This document shows, in pieces, positions 23,744-35,340 of a stretch of DNA of 64,000 nucleotides. Every line of letters starts with the position of its first letter. The first letter of the stretch is position 1. The notes beneath the pieces were generated by a model. That model worked only from the letters and a program-made list of their open reading frames with translations. It searched no databases and was not told where the DNA came from. Origin of the DNA: Gordionus sp. m RMFG-2023. Its lineage: Eukaryota > Nematomorpha > Gordioida > Chordodea > Parachordodidae. A program made the position numbers and the translations under genes. The stretch lies in the NCBI RefSeq assembly GCF_954871325.1, contig NC_088779.1, positions 24,104,869 to 24,168,868 on the forward strand, written 5' to 3'.

Positions 23744-26054
23744 GGGGAGACCTGGGTAAAGCGATTGACGGGGTAACAATGTTAACGCGAATAACTTTTT
23801 AACCATTGAGTATAAAGACCTTAAATTTGGTGTGAAGATGTATTTTTATATCTAATTTCTTACCTATGTTCATCTTTTAAAAAACTTACCTGGTTTTATA
23901 TATTTTGTCAAAAAACTGTTTTTTAACCAAAAAATATAAAAATCAATCTCTAGTATATTTTGCTTTTAGTAAAATTTACATATCCTCAGGATTCAAAACT
24001 TGGCACACATGTTCCTTAATGTATTAACTATAAAATAAAATTTATCTGACATCTTTAGCTATATTAGAAGTCACGCAATAACGATATATATAATATATGT
24101 CACCTAGGGGTAAAGCTGTTATGGGTAAAACGGTTAAAATATAAAATTATTCACATTAAATTTTTCATTCATTTATTATAATCAAATTAATATTGATATT
24201 TAATATTAAAGTTACCAATTGAGCATTATTAAAATTATGAAATTAATTCAATTTATTTAATTAATTATATAGCATTTTAACTCTATGGAACTGGTATTGT
24301 TAATTATTAAAATGAAATTGTTTTATTTTATAAATAAACAAGATAAGAGGATTTGCATATCAGCTTGCTAAAGAATATGGCAAATCTTTCCCAGAAAGCT
24401 GGACAACTAATGGTATGGCTGGAGAGGACTGGTTTATGGGGTTTAGAAAACGACATTCCCAACTTTCGATTCGTACCCCTGAAGCTACTAGTCTAGCAAG
24501 AGCATATGGCTTCAATCCCACAAATGTCAATAAATTTTTTGAAAATTTAATTAAGCTATATAATTCTTATAACTTTGAACCACATAATATATGGAATGCA
24601 GATGAAAGTGGTTTCACCACCGTTCAAACTCCTGCAAAAATTATAGCACAGAAGGGTGCCAAACAAGTCGGCTCTATAACGTCAGGAGAAAGAGGAACTT
24701 TAGTTACAATATGTTTAGCCATCAATGCTATAGGCCATAGCATTCCACCATTTTTTATTTTTCCAAGAAAACGATACAAAGATCACGGGCCTATTGGATC
24801 TAAGGGTGTGGGAAACGCATCGGGTTGGATGCAAGAGGAGGAATTTTTATCTTTTTTGGAACACTTTAAAAAATATTCTAGTGCATCCAATGAGAAAAAT
24901 GTCTTATTAATCTTAGATAACCATAGCTCTCATTGTTCAATTTCCGTTATAAACTATTGTCGCTCCAATGGGATTGTTATTCTAACACTTCCACCACATT
25001 GCTCACATAAACTCCAACCATTAGACAAAGCAATTTATGGGCCATTGAAAAAGTTTTATAATGGAGCTATTGACACATGGATGAGAAATCATGTGGGCAA
25101 CAATTTCAGATTTATGATATTCCAGGAGTGTTAAAAAATGAAATACCAAGGGCAGTGACACCAAATAATATATTAAATGGGTTGTTAGCATGTGGCATAT
25201 TTCCTTTAAACCCAAATATATTTACAGAACAAGATTATATCTGCTGTAATAATTCAAATGCTTGCTCAATATTGAATTTGAAAATAATGATGAAAATATT
25301 ACAGTGACTCAAAATCTTACAGTGACTCAAAATAATGATAGTGATTTATCTATATTATTGAACGAAAATGTTCCAGATGATATTGATGAACCTTATCATG
25401 ATATGTTACCATCATGCTCAAAAAATTATAATAAAGTATTCAATCCTTCATCTATAATACCTATTCCAAAATTATTCAATATTTCATCGGATAAAATATC
25501 TAAAAAAAGAATTCAGAAATATTAACATCTACACCTTATAAAAAAAAATTATTAATTCAGAGAAAAAAAAAGATATCAAAAAATAATTGTTTATGTGTTA
25601 TTTGTAATAAAAACTATAAAAATAGTCGCGAGGGCGATGAATGGCTAAAATGTACAATGTGCCTTGAATGGGCACATTCTAAATGTGCTAATTATGATAA
25701 TTATTTTACATGTCCTTATTGTATCGATTAGTTTTTAAATAAAAATCATAAATATATCTTAAATTTGTAATATTTGTTAAATAAAACAATAAATATGTGT
25801 CAAATAATATTTTAACCACTTTACCCTAGTGCTTATCCATTTTACCCTGTACCCAGGGTAAAATGGCGAAAATGAGTAGTTTTACATAACTAATCATAGC
25901 TCCTAAAATATTATAGGTAGAGGGCTACACTTTTTTTTATCTTGTAGAAGAGAGATGGGGCTACACATTGATCTATAATTTGTTGGGTTTGACTCTTGTT
26001 TAAAATTTTTATGGTAAATATGCAAAATGCCTATCGTTTTACCCCGGTCTCCCC
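23744..26054 (+). mobile_element. pogo/Tigger-type transposon
   Basis: Inverted repeats start GGGGAGACCTGGGTAAAGC and end with the inverse, ...gttttaccccggtctcccc. TA dinucleotides flank both ends (23742-23743 and 26055-26056), the target used by Tc1/mariner/pogo elements. It encodes a DDE transposase (24346-25731). It is nested inside the repeat at 23615-26913. Confidence 0.9.
24346..25731 (+). pseudogene. pogo-type DDE transposase with C-terminal PHD finger
   Basis: The main frame is open to 25132 and carries the catalytic aspartates in NADESG (about 24600), LLILDNHSSH (about 24915) and KLQPLDKAIYG (about 25020), with 35 residues between the second and third. The frame appears to begin at an acceptor near 24346 (IRGFAYQLAKEYG), so an upstream exon is expected. 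No N-terminal helix-turn-helix or CENP-B domain is visible between 23744 and 24345, so the DNA-binding half seems lost. Family-like sequence continues in a second frame from about 25110 (YDIPGVLKNEIPRAVTPNNI), then a third, and the end (25600-25731) encodes a C4HC3 PHD-like finger (CVIC, KCTMC, AHSKC, CPYC). There are about three frame changes, so it is a recent pseudogene. Confidence 0.88.
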
Positions 26055-26913
26055 TATATACATATTAAAAATTTACATATAAATCTATGTTAAAATTGAA
26101 AAATATTTTGAAAAAGAAGAAAAGAACAAATACATTAAGTTAAAAAAATTAAAAAGGAAAATGCCAAGTGAATGATTTAAGAATTTAGCATGAAATAATT
26201 GGATCGAATTATTGAGATGCAATGTTTTGTTTAAGTTTAAAAAAGCAGAGGTTTTTTTTTGGATTCCGAAACCGTTTTTAAAACATTCAAAGGAGTTGCC
26301 TAAATGAGAAGGATAGCTACGATGGGGACAAAGTAGTTATCACCCATTAGGAACGAATATTTTTGGCATTTTAATGATGCAGCCCTGAGAAATGGGTAAT
26401 GTATATTATTAAAATGGGCAAGGGGGCATATCTAGGAAACAATTAAAAATTATGTGTCTTAATTCACATATTGCTACCTTAACTAAAAGTATATTTAACC
26501 CCGATAATCTAATCAATGTTGATATAAAGTTGCATTGTATTTAATTTGTATATATATAACTTTGATTCATTAAATATAAAAATAAAGTTAAAATACAATC
26601 GAATTTAAAAATTATTGTGATCATATAAAAATAATTTGCATTATGGATAACGAAAAAAGAAGATATTATATAGAGAAAAAAATTCTATAAAATATAATAA
26701 TTAACATATTAAAAAGACATCAATATCAGTTATTCTAATTGACATTTTTATGAAATAAAAAATATTAGTATTATTTAGGATATTTTAATTTTTAACATTT
26801 ATTTTTAGGGCCGGACTTCGGGTCGGACACACCTTGCAACCCGACCCCGACGAAAATTTTTTCCATGTCCTAACCCGTCGGGTCAGGCTTTAGACAGCCC
26901 GTGCAGACCTCTA

Positions 26914-27734
26914 GCTGGGATATCGTTACGGAATGATCATCGCAAAGAATAACCATATCGCGCTATGCGATTTAACAGTTGTCGATTATAATAACTTTTC
27001 CTTATGTTATGTTAATTTTATTTATAAATTCAATCATGGTAATAATCCATGATAAAAATTTGAAATTTTTTAATATTTAAATCAATATTGATCGGATTAA
27101 AAGATATTATAAACTTGATCAGCTGTCAATCGCATCGCATTAAATCGCGTCCACTATTAATTCAACTTTATTTGAAGAATGATATTTTTATTAGAGATGC
27201 ACATTATCTCTTTACATCATCACCCGAGTTAATTTTAAATATGTAGTTTAATAATCAAACATCAAAGTAAACCTCTAATATTTTCCTTGCCGATATATAA
27301 TAGTAAATCACCGTATAAATACCATTTTGCCATGATTACCAGATTTATAACATTTAAAATATAACTTATAAATAATGCATACCAACCTATGAATGAATGA
27401 ATTATAAAATTACAATTTTTTTTCATCAGTTTACTTTGTTTTAAAAAAGAATTTATAACTTACTTACCATAATATAATTTTGTATTTAGATTAAATATTC
27501 GAAGATTGGATCGAAAAAAATACATAAATAAAGGGCCCATTATCCATGCGTATAATCCTAACAAGGTGCACGCAATCACTATTCCATAATGTATGATGAA
27601 GTTGAAGTACAACATTTTCCAAATGAATGCGATATAAACTCTGTCGCTTAACTTTTAATAATCATCATATTTTTTAAGTGATGTTGAAAAAAAAATTCAG
27701 CATAAATTATGTTATTCTTACCTAAAGATGTAGA
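26914..27734. other. AT-rich stretch with a few GC-richer patches
   Basis: No gene was recognised. Short patches such as atatcgcgctatgcgattt and atcgcatcgcattaaatcgc (26955 to 27145) look like remnants of an element end but could not be paired with confidence. Confidence 0.35.
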
Positions 27735-27948
27735 TAGTGATGTTAAAAGGCTAGATTTGAGACGATTTTTGAAAACCGCCAACTCAATATTTTAATTTTA
27801 TGCAAGCCTGAAGATTTTGCTAACATATGACGCAAAGGTTTGGACAATGGATTAGCCAATTCTCGAGGCTTAAGAGATATTTTCCTGGCTAAAATATTAA
27901 GTAACCGTTTTTAAAAATTAGTTCAAATTGAGCCGTTTAACAACACTG
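27735..27948. mobile_element. TAGTGTTG-type hAT MITE
   Basis: It begins TAGTGATGTTAAAAGGCT and ends ...gccgtttaacaacactg. The flanking 8-mers gatgtaga and gacgtaga match at 7 of 8. Internal features (gccaactcaatattttaa, ttctcgaggctta) match the copies at 20281 and 55525. Confidence 0.85.
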
Positions 27949-27956
27949 GACGTAGA

Positions 27957-29060
27957 TGGTAAATTAATCTCCATACATTTATTAACTTTATTAGAAATAT
28001 GATATTTAAAAAAAATTTAATTATAACTATAAAACAATTTTTTATTTTTTTATTTATAAGAAATATATTTAATGATTATTATTTTCTTTCATTATACATT
28101 TTAATTATTTAGAATCCGGGTTTCAAACACAACATTATATCAGCTGTTCGGGTTTTGTTCTAGATCGGTCCGGAGTACGTTACCCAGATTCTGTATAGAT
28201 TTATTTAATATTTATTAATAGGGTTTTTAATTTTAAATTTTATTGCCTATAGTCATATAATTTACGTATTATAAAACAATCTCATAATAAAAATATTCTT
28301 TTTTTCATAAAAAATTTATAAAATTTGCTCCAATTATTTTTTTTTCTAAAATATTGGGATAATTTTATCGGCAAAATGTGCTATTATCAAATTTTTTATA
28401 TTAAAAATGGTTGGGAATATTATATAGTTTTGATTTCGACAAAATATATACCAATCCTAGACTGCATCAGGTCCTATAAAACTTGTTTACAAACATCTCC
28501 ACTTTTCCTCGCATAACGAGGAATGCAGGTACCGGGACCTCAAATAATGGGGAAGGGTCCCATAATATTTTTAGTTTTTCCACGGGACGGTGGGCTTAAG
28601 ATTTTAGGGGATGTTGCAAGTTTAGGTAAAATATATAATTCTATCTATTTATTTCATAGACAATCTTCAGCCCACATCGGGTTTTTATTATTTCACTATT
28701 TTCTTTATCCAAAAACATCTTTTTTTTTGTTTGTTGTCTCATTATATCATTTTTTTAAATATAATTTTAAAGTTTTTTGTTTTTTTTTTAATAAAAAATA
28801 GGCCGGTGTATTTTTGTCTGGGGATATTTTTTGTCCGGTATATTTCTGTCCTTTTTTTTTTATTTTGGATAAATATGTATAACTTTAAAATGCTGAAAGT
28901 ATGGGGGGGGGGGGGGATTTATTATAACAAAAAAATATTTTTCTACATTTTAGAGAAAAAAAGAGAATATACTCACGCTTCTATATTCCAAGCAAGTGGT
29001 TGAAAAGATGACATAAGCGCTATGCGCATATTGCAGTCTCAATAATAGATTCTAAAATAA
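27957..29060. other. AT-rich stretch, nothing firm
   Basis: It contains a GC-richer patch at 28490-28620 (ggtaccgggacctc, ccacgggacggtggg) and a G run near 28903. Short open frames here lack family features. No element ends could be paired. Confidence 0.35.
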
Positions 29061-29064
29061 CAGT

Positions 29065-29641
29065 TTAATCATAAATTTTGAATAATAGTAAATATTTTAT
29101 TTTTTTTACAAATTCCTTTATATCCTTAAATAGGTTAAAATATGTTGTTTTAGCCACGTAGGAATCCAATAATTTCTTGGTTTCATTTAAGGATCGTTTA
29201 GAATTTTGTAGACCGTATAGAATAAACTTGCCATTGATTATCGTGTTGTAAAAATAATTTATAAGATTGTTACTTCCAAATTTTCCTATTCTGAAAGATT
29301 TAGGCCCTAACAGTTTTTTAGCTTTATTTATTTTTTATTTGATAAATCAAAGGATATGAATTATTAGCAGACCATTTTTTAAATTTCAAATTATTACCTA
29401 GAATCAGGGATTTATAAGTCAAACATGGGTTGATATTTTTAGATATATAACTATTAGAAGATATTGAATTGTATATGTACTCCATCTCAGATGATGAATT
29501 ATTTAAGATCTCTTGACTCTGTCGTAACTCCTTACCAGGGCGAAGTTGAATTATTAATGTAACCATTCTAGTAGATAAAAATGTAAATAGCATAGAAATC
29601 AACGCCGATAAAATCAAAAACAAGCATTTATATTTTCTCAT
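29065..29641 (-). CDS. unrecognised small secreted or type II membrane protein
   Basis: This is a proposed two-exon gene of 166 aa, with exon 1 at 29641-29398, a 76-nt GT-AG intron (29397-29322) and exon 2 at 29321-29065. It starts MRKYKCLFLILSALISMLF, a basic end plus hydrophobic segment typical of a signal peptide or signal anchor. The rest is hydrophilic, with LRPGKELRQSQEIL, one further cysteine (NINPCLTYK) and a lysine-rich C-terminus. The intron joins two open frames in phase (..SLIL|AKKLLG..), and without it a stop would follow. I recognise no family. The support is frame openness in a stop-rich background plus the clean splice sites. Other readings (a pseudogene, or a different intron) remain possible. 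Confidence 0.45.
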
Positions 29642-30397
29642 TATAAAAAATTTAATATTATAATATTATTCAACGCTTGGAAATACATAATGACATTTAT
29701 TCAATTAGGATTATAAGATTAAACTATAATTTTAATATTCACCTGAAACAAAAGATAAATATGGTTAAGATATTTAGAATGCACTTTTTCATTGAACATT
29801 GCATATATTTTAGTAATATAATCATGATACCGAGTGGAATGAGCCTCAATAATTACAAACATGTGTGCTTGTTATGGTTCGGATAGGGATTTAAATATCC
29901 TTATTTTAAAACGAATGTGAAATAGCCTGGTAAATTAATAAAAGCGTGATTTTCATACAATAATCTATTTATTATATTAAGTTATGTATAAAAAAAACGA
30001 AGCTTATTTCTCTATATATATTTTTTTTAAATCAGTATATTATATATATGTTAATGGATATATAATGGTCCTCATGATCGAGGGAGAAGTTGATTTCAGA
30101 AATAAAATCTAAGAATGTTAATTTTTTAAAGAAATTCATGAAGTTTAAAAATAGCTGTATTTGATAAATAATTTCTTTGCAAATTAAAAAAAAAATTGGG
30201 ATTTTAGCCCGGTTTGAAATGCTTATCTATTTTTAACGGCCCTGTTTAAATTCTTTAAATGAGCCAATTTTTATTAAAATTATTGTAAAATAAAAATTAT
30301 TAGTGTAGGGATTTCACGAGTTAGACAAAAATTTGAGATATTTTTTTAAGTGGTAATAAAAATAATAATTTTTTAACACACTGAGCATATTAAGAAT
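29642..30397. other. AT-rich stretch, nothing recognised
   Basis: A short open frame (29677-29886) has no features and is not supported. No repeat ends were seen. Confidence 0.35.
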
Positions 30398-30781
30398 TTG
30401 GTAAGGCGATAGTTTATTAGGTATTGTTTTATATTTTGCATTTTAAGTTATTTTAAATTTAAAAATCAGATTTTTCCAGAAATGCATTCCAATAGGTGTA
30501 TAATATCCACACTAAATTTCAGACAACTTTATAATGAAATTGAAGAAATTTGAATTTACATATATAGGAAAAATATGAAAAAATTAATATAAATTAAGGT
30601 TTCTTCAAAGGTTTGACATAAAATTGTCTGAAATTTATAGGGTGGGTATTCTGCACATATTGGAATGCATTTCCGACAAAATCAGATCTTTGAATTTAAT
30701 AAAACGCGCTCAATAAGTGATTTAAAATGCAAAACCTATTGCGCGAGCCGAGAAAACCTATTAAACAATCGCCTTACCAAA
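30398..30781. mobile_element. inverted-repeat element (MITE-like), about 384 bp
   Basis: The left arm ttggtaaggcgatagtttat and the right arm inverse (ataaacaatcgccttaccaa-like) pair, and pairing continues inward over about 130 nt, including tttcagacaa and gaaatgcattccaata blocks. The right arm carries an extra GC-rich piece (gcgcgagccgag) missing from the left. The target duplication is unclear, so the superfamily is not assigned. Confidence 0.65.
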
Positions 30782-31029
30782 AATTTATAACGGTTAGTTT
30801 CAGTTTAGAAATTCACATCAGTTCCTTCCCGTTTTTATAAGTTTTAGATTTTTTTTAAAATTGATCATAATATATTTTTAAATTTATCCTTTAAAAATCG
30901 TATAAAGTATTTAAAAATAGGGAAAAAAAGTTTAAATTTATTTAATTTATTATAAAAAAAACAAATAATATGAAGAATACGGGAATAAGAAATAACAAAT
31001 TAAGCAAACATAAAACTTGGATTAGAACC

Positions 31030-33516
31030 TTTTAAATAAGGTTAAACAAATTTGTTTTAATAATATAAATTTAAATCTTATTCACTAACTTCTTTTTTCT
31101 ATCACACAATCTATTTATATAAAAAATCAAACAAAGTTAATTGAATATATTAAACAATCAATTTAAATAATATAGGATATTCAAATGATATAACGTTAAT
31201 ATATTTTAAAAATAAATAAATATTCAAATTTAAAATATAAGACTAATCAACATTCCCCCTCTTCTACAAAGAACAAAGCTTCTTCTCAGCAGTCATCGAG
31301 AGCTTGTTGTCCTAGAAGTTTTTCCCGTTTTGATTGTACTCGGTTTCTTCTTGGTTAGCGCATAAGTCTCAAATGTTCTCGTAGGCTTGATTCTATCACG
31401 TAGGTTTGATAAAATCGTTTATTAGAGTTGCGTGAGTCCATACATTTTCGTAGGTTAGAAAAGTTACTGTACGTTATCATTATTATAAGGATCAAGTTTG
31501 AATATATGGAATAAAATTTTGGAATAAAAGAATTTGGAATAAAATTTTTGGAATAGGGAATGATGTAGAATAACATAAGAATGATAAATCAAAAAAAATT
31601 ATATAAAATTTCGCGTTTTTTTTTTAAATTTTGCGTTTTATATTTTATTAGTAGCGTTTTAATATTTAATTAGTAGCGTTTTAATATTTAATTTATTTTT
31701 ATTTATTTTCAATCTCCGAGGTTAAAATATGCAAATATTATGCACATTTCCCTCTCTTAAAAAAAAATTTAAATTTCACACAATATTTTTCTAAAATAAT
31801 GATGTTTAATTTTTACATAACCTTTTGTCTTCAAAAGCTTTATTTAAAAAACATTTATATCATATTAAGTATTACTTATAAGGGTTATTTAAATCCATCG
31901 TGTGATTTAAACCTTTTAATTCATGTTTTAATTCCATTTTAATATATTTAAAATTAAAGTTTTATCTTCTTGTTTAGGATTTTTAATGGTTTTATTTTTA
32001 ATTATATCTAAAAATTCATCTTTATGTTTAATTAATTTATAACAATTGGTCATCATACAAGAAATCAAAAAAAAATATAAAAATTTCACTAAGAAATTAA
32101 GTAAATAAATTTTTATAAGGCTTTTATGTGTTCAAATATGTCCATTATTGATTTACATTTAAGTTATTTTAATAAGTAAATTTACAACATGCCTTTATCT
32201 CGGCAAAAAATTTTAATTTCAAATAACTTTTCTTCTTACGTGGATTAGAATAATAAGTGATCATCATTGGTCTCACAATATAGAATTCATAACCTAACGT
32301 CCAACTTCCATATTGGTTCTTTCTAGGTTGTCACATTAGGTTAGGTGCTGGTTATCATATTCCATTCCAATATCCAGAGCCAGGAAACCATGAAGAAAGA
32401 AGCTTTTTGCATGAAAGTGTTAAGGTTTGATTCTAGTCATCTCCATATATTAAGCAATCAACACAATAGGTAGTCATCACAATAGGTAGTCATATAAATA
32501 GAGTCATCTCAATGGATTAAGCAATCGTCACAAGGTAGTCATCACAATAGGTAGTCATATAAATAGAGTCATCTCAATGGATTAAGCAATCGTCACAATA
32601 GGTAGTCACCACAATAGGTTGTCATATAAATAGAGTCATCTCAATGGATTAAGCAATCGTCACAATAGGTAGTCATATAAATAGAGTCATCTCAATGGAT
32701 TAAGCAATCGTCACAATAGGTAGTCACCACAATAGGTAGTCATCACAATAGGTAGTCATCACAATAGGTAGTCATCACAATAGGTAGTCATCACAATAGG
32801 TAGTCATCACAATATGTAGTCATCACAATAGGTAGTCATCACAATAGGTAGTCATCACAATAGGTAGTCATCACAATAGGTAGTCATCACAATAGGTAGT
32901 CATCACAATTTCGAATTTAATTTAATTTTTACTTTTTTATTTTAATTTTAGGCAAATTTTATATATTTTCTTCTTTTTTTTTTACAAAAACGTAACGGGG
33001 CGCCATAAAAGAAACAAGTAATTTTTAACAAGTTATATTTATTTTAAATAAAAATTTTACTATCGAAAAGAAAAGTCAAAAAATTTTATATGTCCTTTTA
33101 TCATCTCCAATATCGAACGACGAATTTGATAAGTAATTCCTTTACTTTTTATTTTTACAAAAGAAATCGACAAAAAAAAACGAATAAATTCTTTGATTAT
33201 TTTATTTTCAAGGTAAGGATATAATTTTAATTTTTAAACTTTTATTATATTTTTTAAAAAAAAACGAAGAAACGTACCACCGTAACCGGGGCACCATTTT
33301 AAATAAGATTAAACAAATTTGTTTTAATATAAATTTAAATTTTATTAACTAACTTCTTTTTTCTATCACAATCTATTTATACAAAAAATATCAAACAAAG
33401 TTAATTGAATATATTAAACAATCAATTTAAATAATATAAGATATTCAAATGATATAACGTTAATATATTTTAAAAATAAATAAATATTCAAATTTAAAAT
33501 ATAAGACTAATCAACA
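31030..33516 (-). mobile_element. non-autonomous LTR retroelement with primer-binding site and purine tract
   Basis: The LTRs at 31030-31252 and 33297-33516 are about 97% identical by eye. On the minus strand they start TGTTGATTAGTC. The element is flanked by a 5-bp duplication gaacc (31025-31029 and 33517-33521). Right after the minus-strand 5' LTR comes TGGTGCCCCGGTTACGG, a primer-binding-site-like TGG start. Right before the 3' LTR is a purine tract AGAAGAGGGGGAA. The 2.04-kb interior shows no gag or pol and holds a minisatellite (32454-32908). It is a TRIM/LARD-type dependent element, relatively young from its LTR identity. Its family (copia or gypsy partner) cannot be told. Confidence 0.88.
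32454..32908. repeat. 16-bp minisatellite with a higher-order section
   Basis: At 32717-32908 a unit tagtcatcacaatagg is repeated about a dozen times almost without change. At 32454-32716 the same unit alternates with a longer one (aatagagtcatctcaatgga, ttaagcaatcgtcacaatag). It lies inside the dependent LTR element. There are no spacers between units, so it is not CRISPR-like. Confidence 0.93.
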
Positions 33517-33832
33517 GAACCAATTAATATTTTATTTCAAATTTAAACAAATATATTTTTAAAAACAGGTATGATTCAAAAGTTATCTGGTAAAATAAGA
33601 GATCAATGTTCATAATCGTTATTTTTGTTAATTACAATTTTTTATGATTAAAGGGCGCAGGACAATTTTTAGCATAAAAACTGACCAGTGGCCATTAATA
33701 GTCATTATATGATATTTGGTAATGTAAAAAGGGTTATATTAATATTCAATACTTAGTATATTGTTTAATTTTTTAACCGAATCCATCAGGTTAAGCCAAA
33801 TATTTAATCAATAAATAAAACATATTTTAAAT

Positions 33833-34870
33833 TGTAATATATTAACTTTAAATAAATTGTAGTTATTTTGGTTTAATGATGCAATTTATTATAATTGATT
33901 GATTATCGCAAATGTACTTTAGATGAATATATAAACATAGTATTGTAAAAGAAAAGTATCTTTTTATATTTTTCTCAATTTTATTTCATTTCAATAAACA
34001 CCACATTGGCGACGAGATTAATTTAAAAGAGATGTATTAAATAAAGGTTAAAATTATACTATGCCTAACTAAGACTTGAAGAAGATATTTCTGAAGGAAA
34101 ACGAAGAAGTATAAACATTTAGTCAATTCTATATTCCAGAATTCGTCAAAGAAAATGTGAATATTTAGGACTATGTATATAATTTAGAACATTCCTACGA
34201 TATCTTGGGAACGAATACACATTAATTTGACATGTCTCATATCTGTAAAATATTGGTTAACTTGCGAGACGCCTTTACCAAATGAGTTGAAATTGCTATT
34301 TTAACACATATTAATTCGGTGTGTAATAAATAATCTGAGTAATCATTTCATGGATTTGGGTCTAGTTACATTGTTTCAGATAACGGTACTCAGTTTACTG
34401 GATCTGAATTTAAAAAGTTTCTTTTAAAAAACAAAATAAAACATATTAAATCGGCCCCTCATATTCTCAAATCGAATGGTTTGGCTGAGCGTTATATACA
34501 TACGATAAAGACGCTTTTCTATGCGAGAAGATGTGGGACTCCGGGCCAGTTAAATTTAGCGAGTGTTTTAATTACTCACCGAAATACTACAAATGCAGCT
34601 ACCGGTAAATCCCCTGCCGAAATTATGTTTGGAAGTACGCTCAGGACGTATTAGATCAGTGAAAACTATCTACTAGAAAAGGTTTGGGTAGAAACGAAAG
34701 GACTGCGAGATGGCAAGTAAAGTGCGGTATTGTATGATGTTGATTCGGAAGATATTATAAAAACAAGAAATCAATTTGTAATGGGGTGAACTGCAATATA
34801 TTAACTTTAAAAAAATTGTAATTTGTTATTTTGTTAAGGTTACAATTTATAAAGACATTTTTATACTTTT
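33833..34870 (+). mobile_element. gypsy-type LTR retroelement fossil, internally deleted
   Basis: The 5' LTR runs 33833-34005 (TGTAATATATTAAC...ccaca) and is followed directly by TTGGCGACGAGA, a primer-binding-site-like start common in gypsy-type elements. The 3' LTR begins at 34792 (TGCAATATATTAAC), preceded by a purine-rich aatggggtgaac, and is cut short near 34870. Between them only a little leader/gag-like sequence and an integrase piece (about 34360-34660, with SDNGTQF and a SNGLAER stretch) remain. Most of pol is missing and the rest is broken in several places. The 3' remnant ends about 60 bp from a U1 snRNA gene. Confidence 0.82.
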
Positions 34871-34927
34871 CTACTACTTGGATAGCCTCTAAAAGAGATT
34901 AATCTAAATTTAGATTTTATTATGATA

Positions 34928-35088
34928 GGGACCGCGCGTACGCGGTCCACTTAAACCCATAAATTTTGCGCTTGGCGTACTCACATTTGGAGCAGCCATA
35001 GCTATCAGCAAAGCCAGTAGTGCAATGGCAAAGCCTCTAACTAGAGAAACCGCCTTCATGATCACGGTTTTCTCTGCGCCAAGTAAGT
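34928..35088 (-). ncRNA. RNU1: U1 snRNA, variant copy A
   Basis: A 161-nt RNA reads on the minus strand from 35088. The 5' end ACUUACUUGG is the splice-site pairing region and differs from the usual ACUUACCUGG by C to U at the base that pairs with the last exon nucleotide. Stem-loop 1 carries GAUCAUGAAGG, the U1-70K loop (human GAUCACGAAGG). Stem-loop 2 carries CCAUUGCACU, the U1A binding loop. An Sm-type site AAAAUUUAUGGG precedes the terminal stem GGACCGCG..CGCGGUCC, which pairs perfectly around UACG. Compared with copy B the stems show paired changes, which argues that both fold and are or were functional. U1 recognises 5' splice sites in the nucleus. A shared upstream element lies 240 nt upstream. 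Confidence 0.9.
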
Positions 35089-35327
35089 GCTTTATACATA
35101 TTTTACCTTTAATTATATGGACAAAAAATAGTGGATATATTCTAGTGGATAGTGTATAAAAATATATTATTATAAACTTTGTTCCAATTATTTTGGATTT
35201 ATTTAAAAATAATATTTAATCTATTATTACCTTGATTAATTTGATAGCATGCTAATAAATTATTAATTACAATTTATAAAATTTTATTATAAACATTAAT
35301 ACTATTATAAATATAAATAAGTCCATA

Positions 35328-35340
35328 AGGTGGCGTATTA
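35328..35340 (-). promoter_or_regulatory. shared U1 upstream element, copy A
   Basis: On the minus strand it reads TAATACGCCACCT. The same 13-mer with one difference lies upstream of U1 copy B at nearly the same distance (240 against 239 nt from the ACUUAC start), in otherwise unalignable flanks. This position suits a distal snRNA promoter element. That role is inference. Confidence 0.6.

Larger units (their letters stand above)
23615..26913. mobile_element. GC-boxed hAT-like repeat interrupted by a pogo transposon
   Basis: The ends are exact inverses, TAGAGGTCTGCA at 23615 and TGCAGACCTCTA ending at 26913. The flanking 8-mers gctttgat and gctgggat match at 6 of 8, suggesting a hAT-like 8-bp duplication. 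GC boxes lie just inside both ends (cctgagcccg, ggtcggac, ccgtcgggtc). Without the pogo element (23744-26054) it would be about 1 kb. No coding sequence of its own was seen. Confidence 0.75.

Noticed and set aside
28523-29003. Two overlapping plus-strand open frames
   Set aside because: Low-complexity phenylalanine-rich translation of T-rich DNA around a G run. No family features.
32717-32908. CRISPR-like regular repeat array
   Set aside because: The 16-bp units follow one another without unique spacers, in an animal-type nuclear genome, inside an LTR element. It is a minisatellite.
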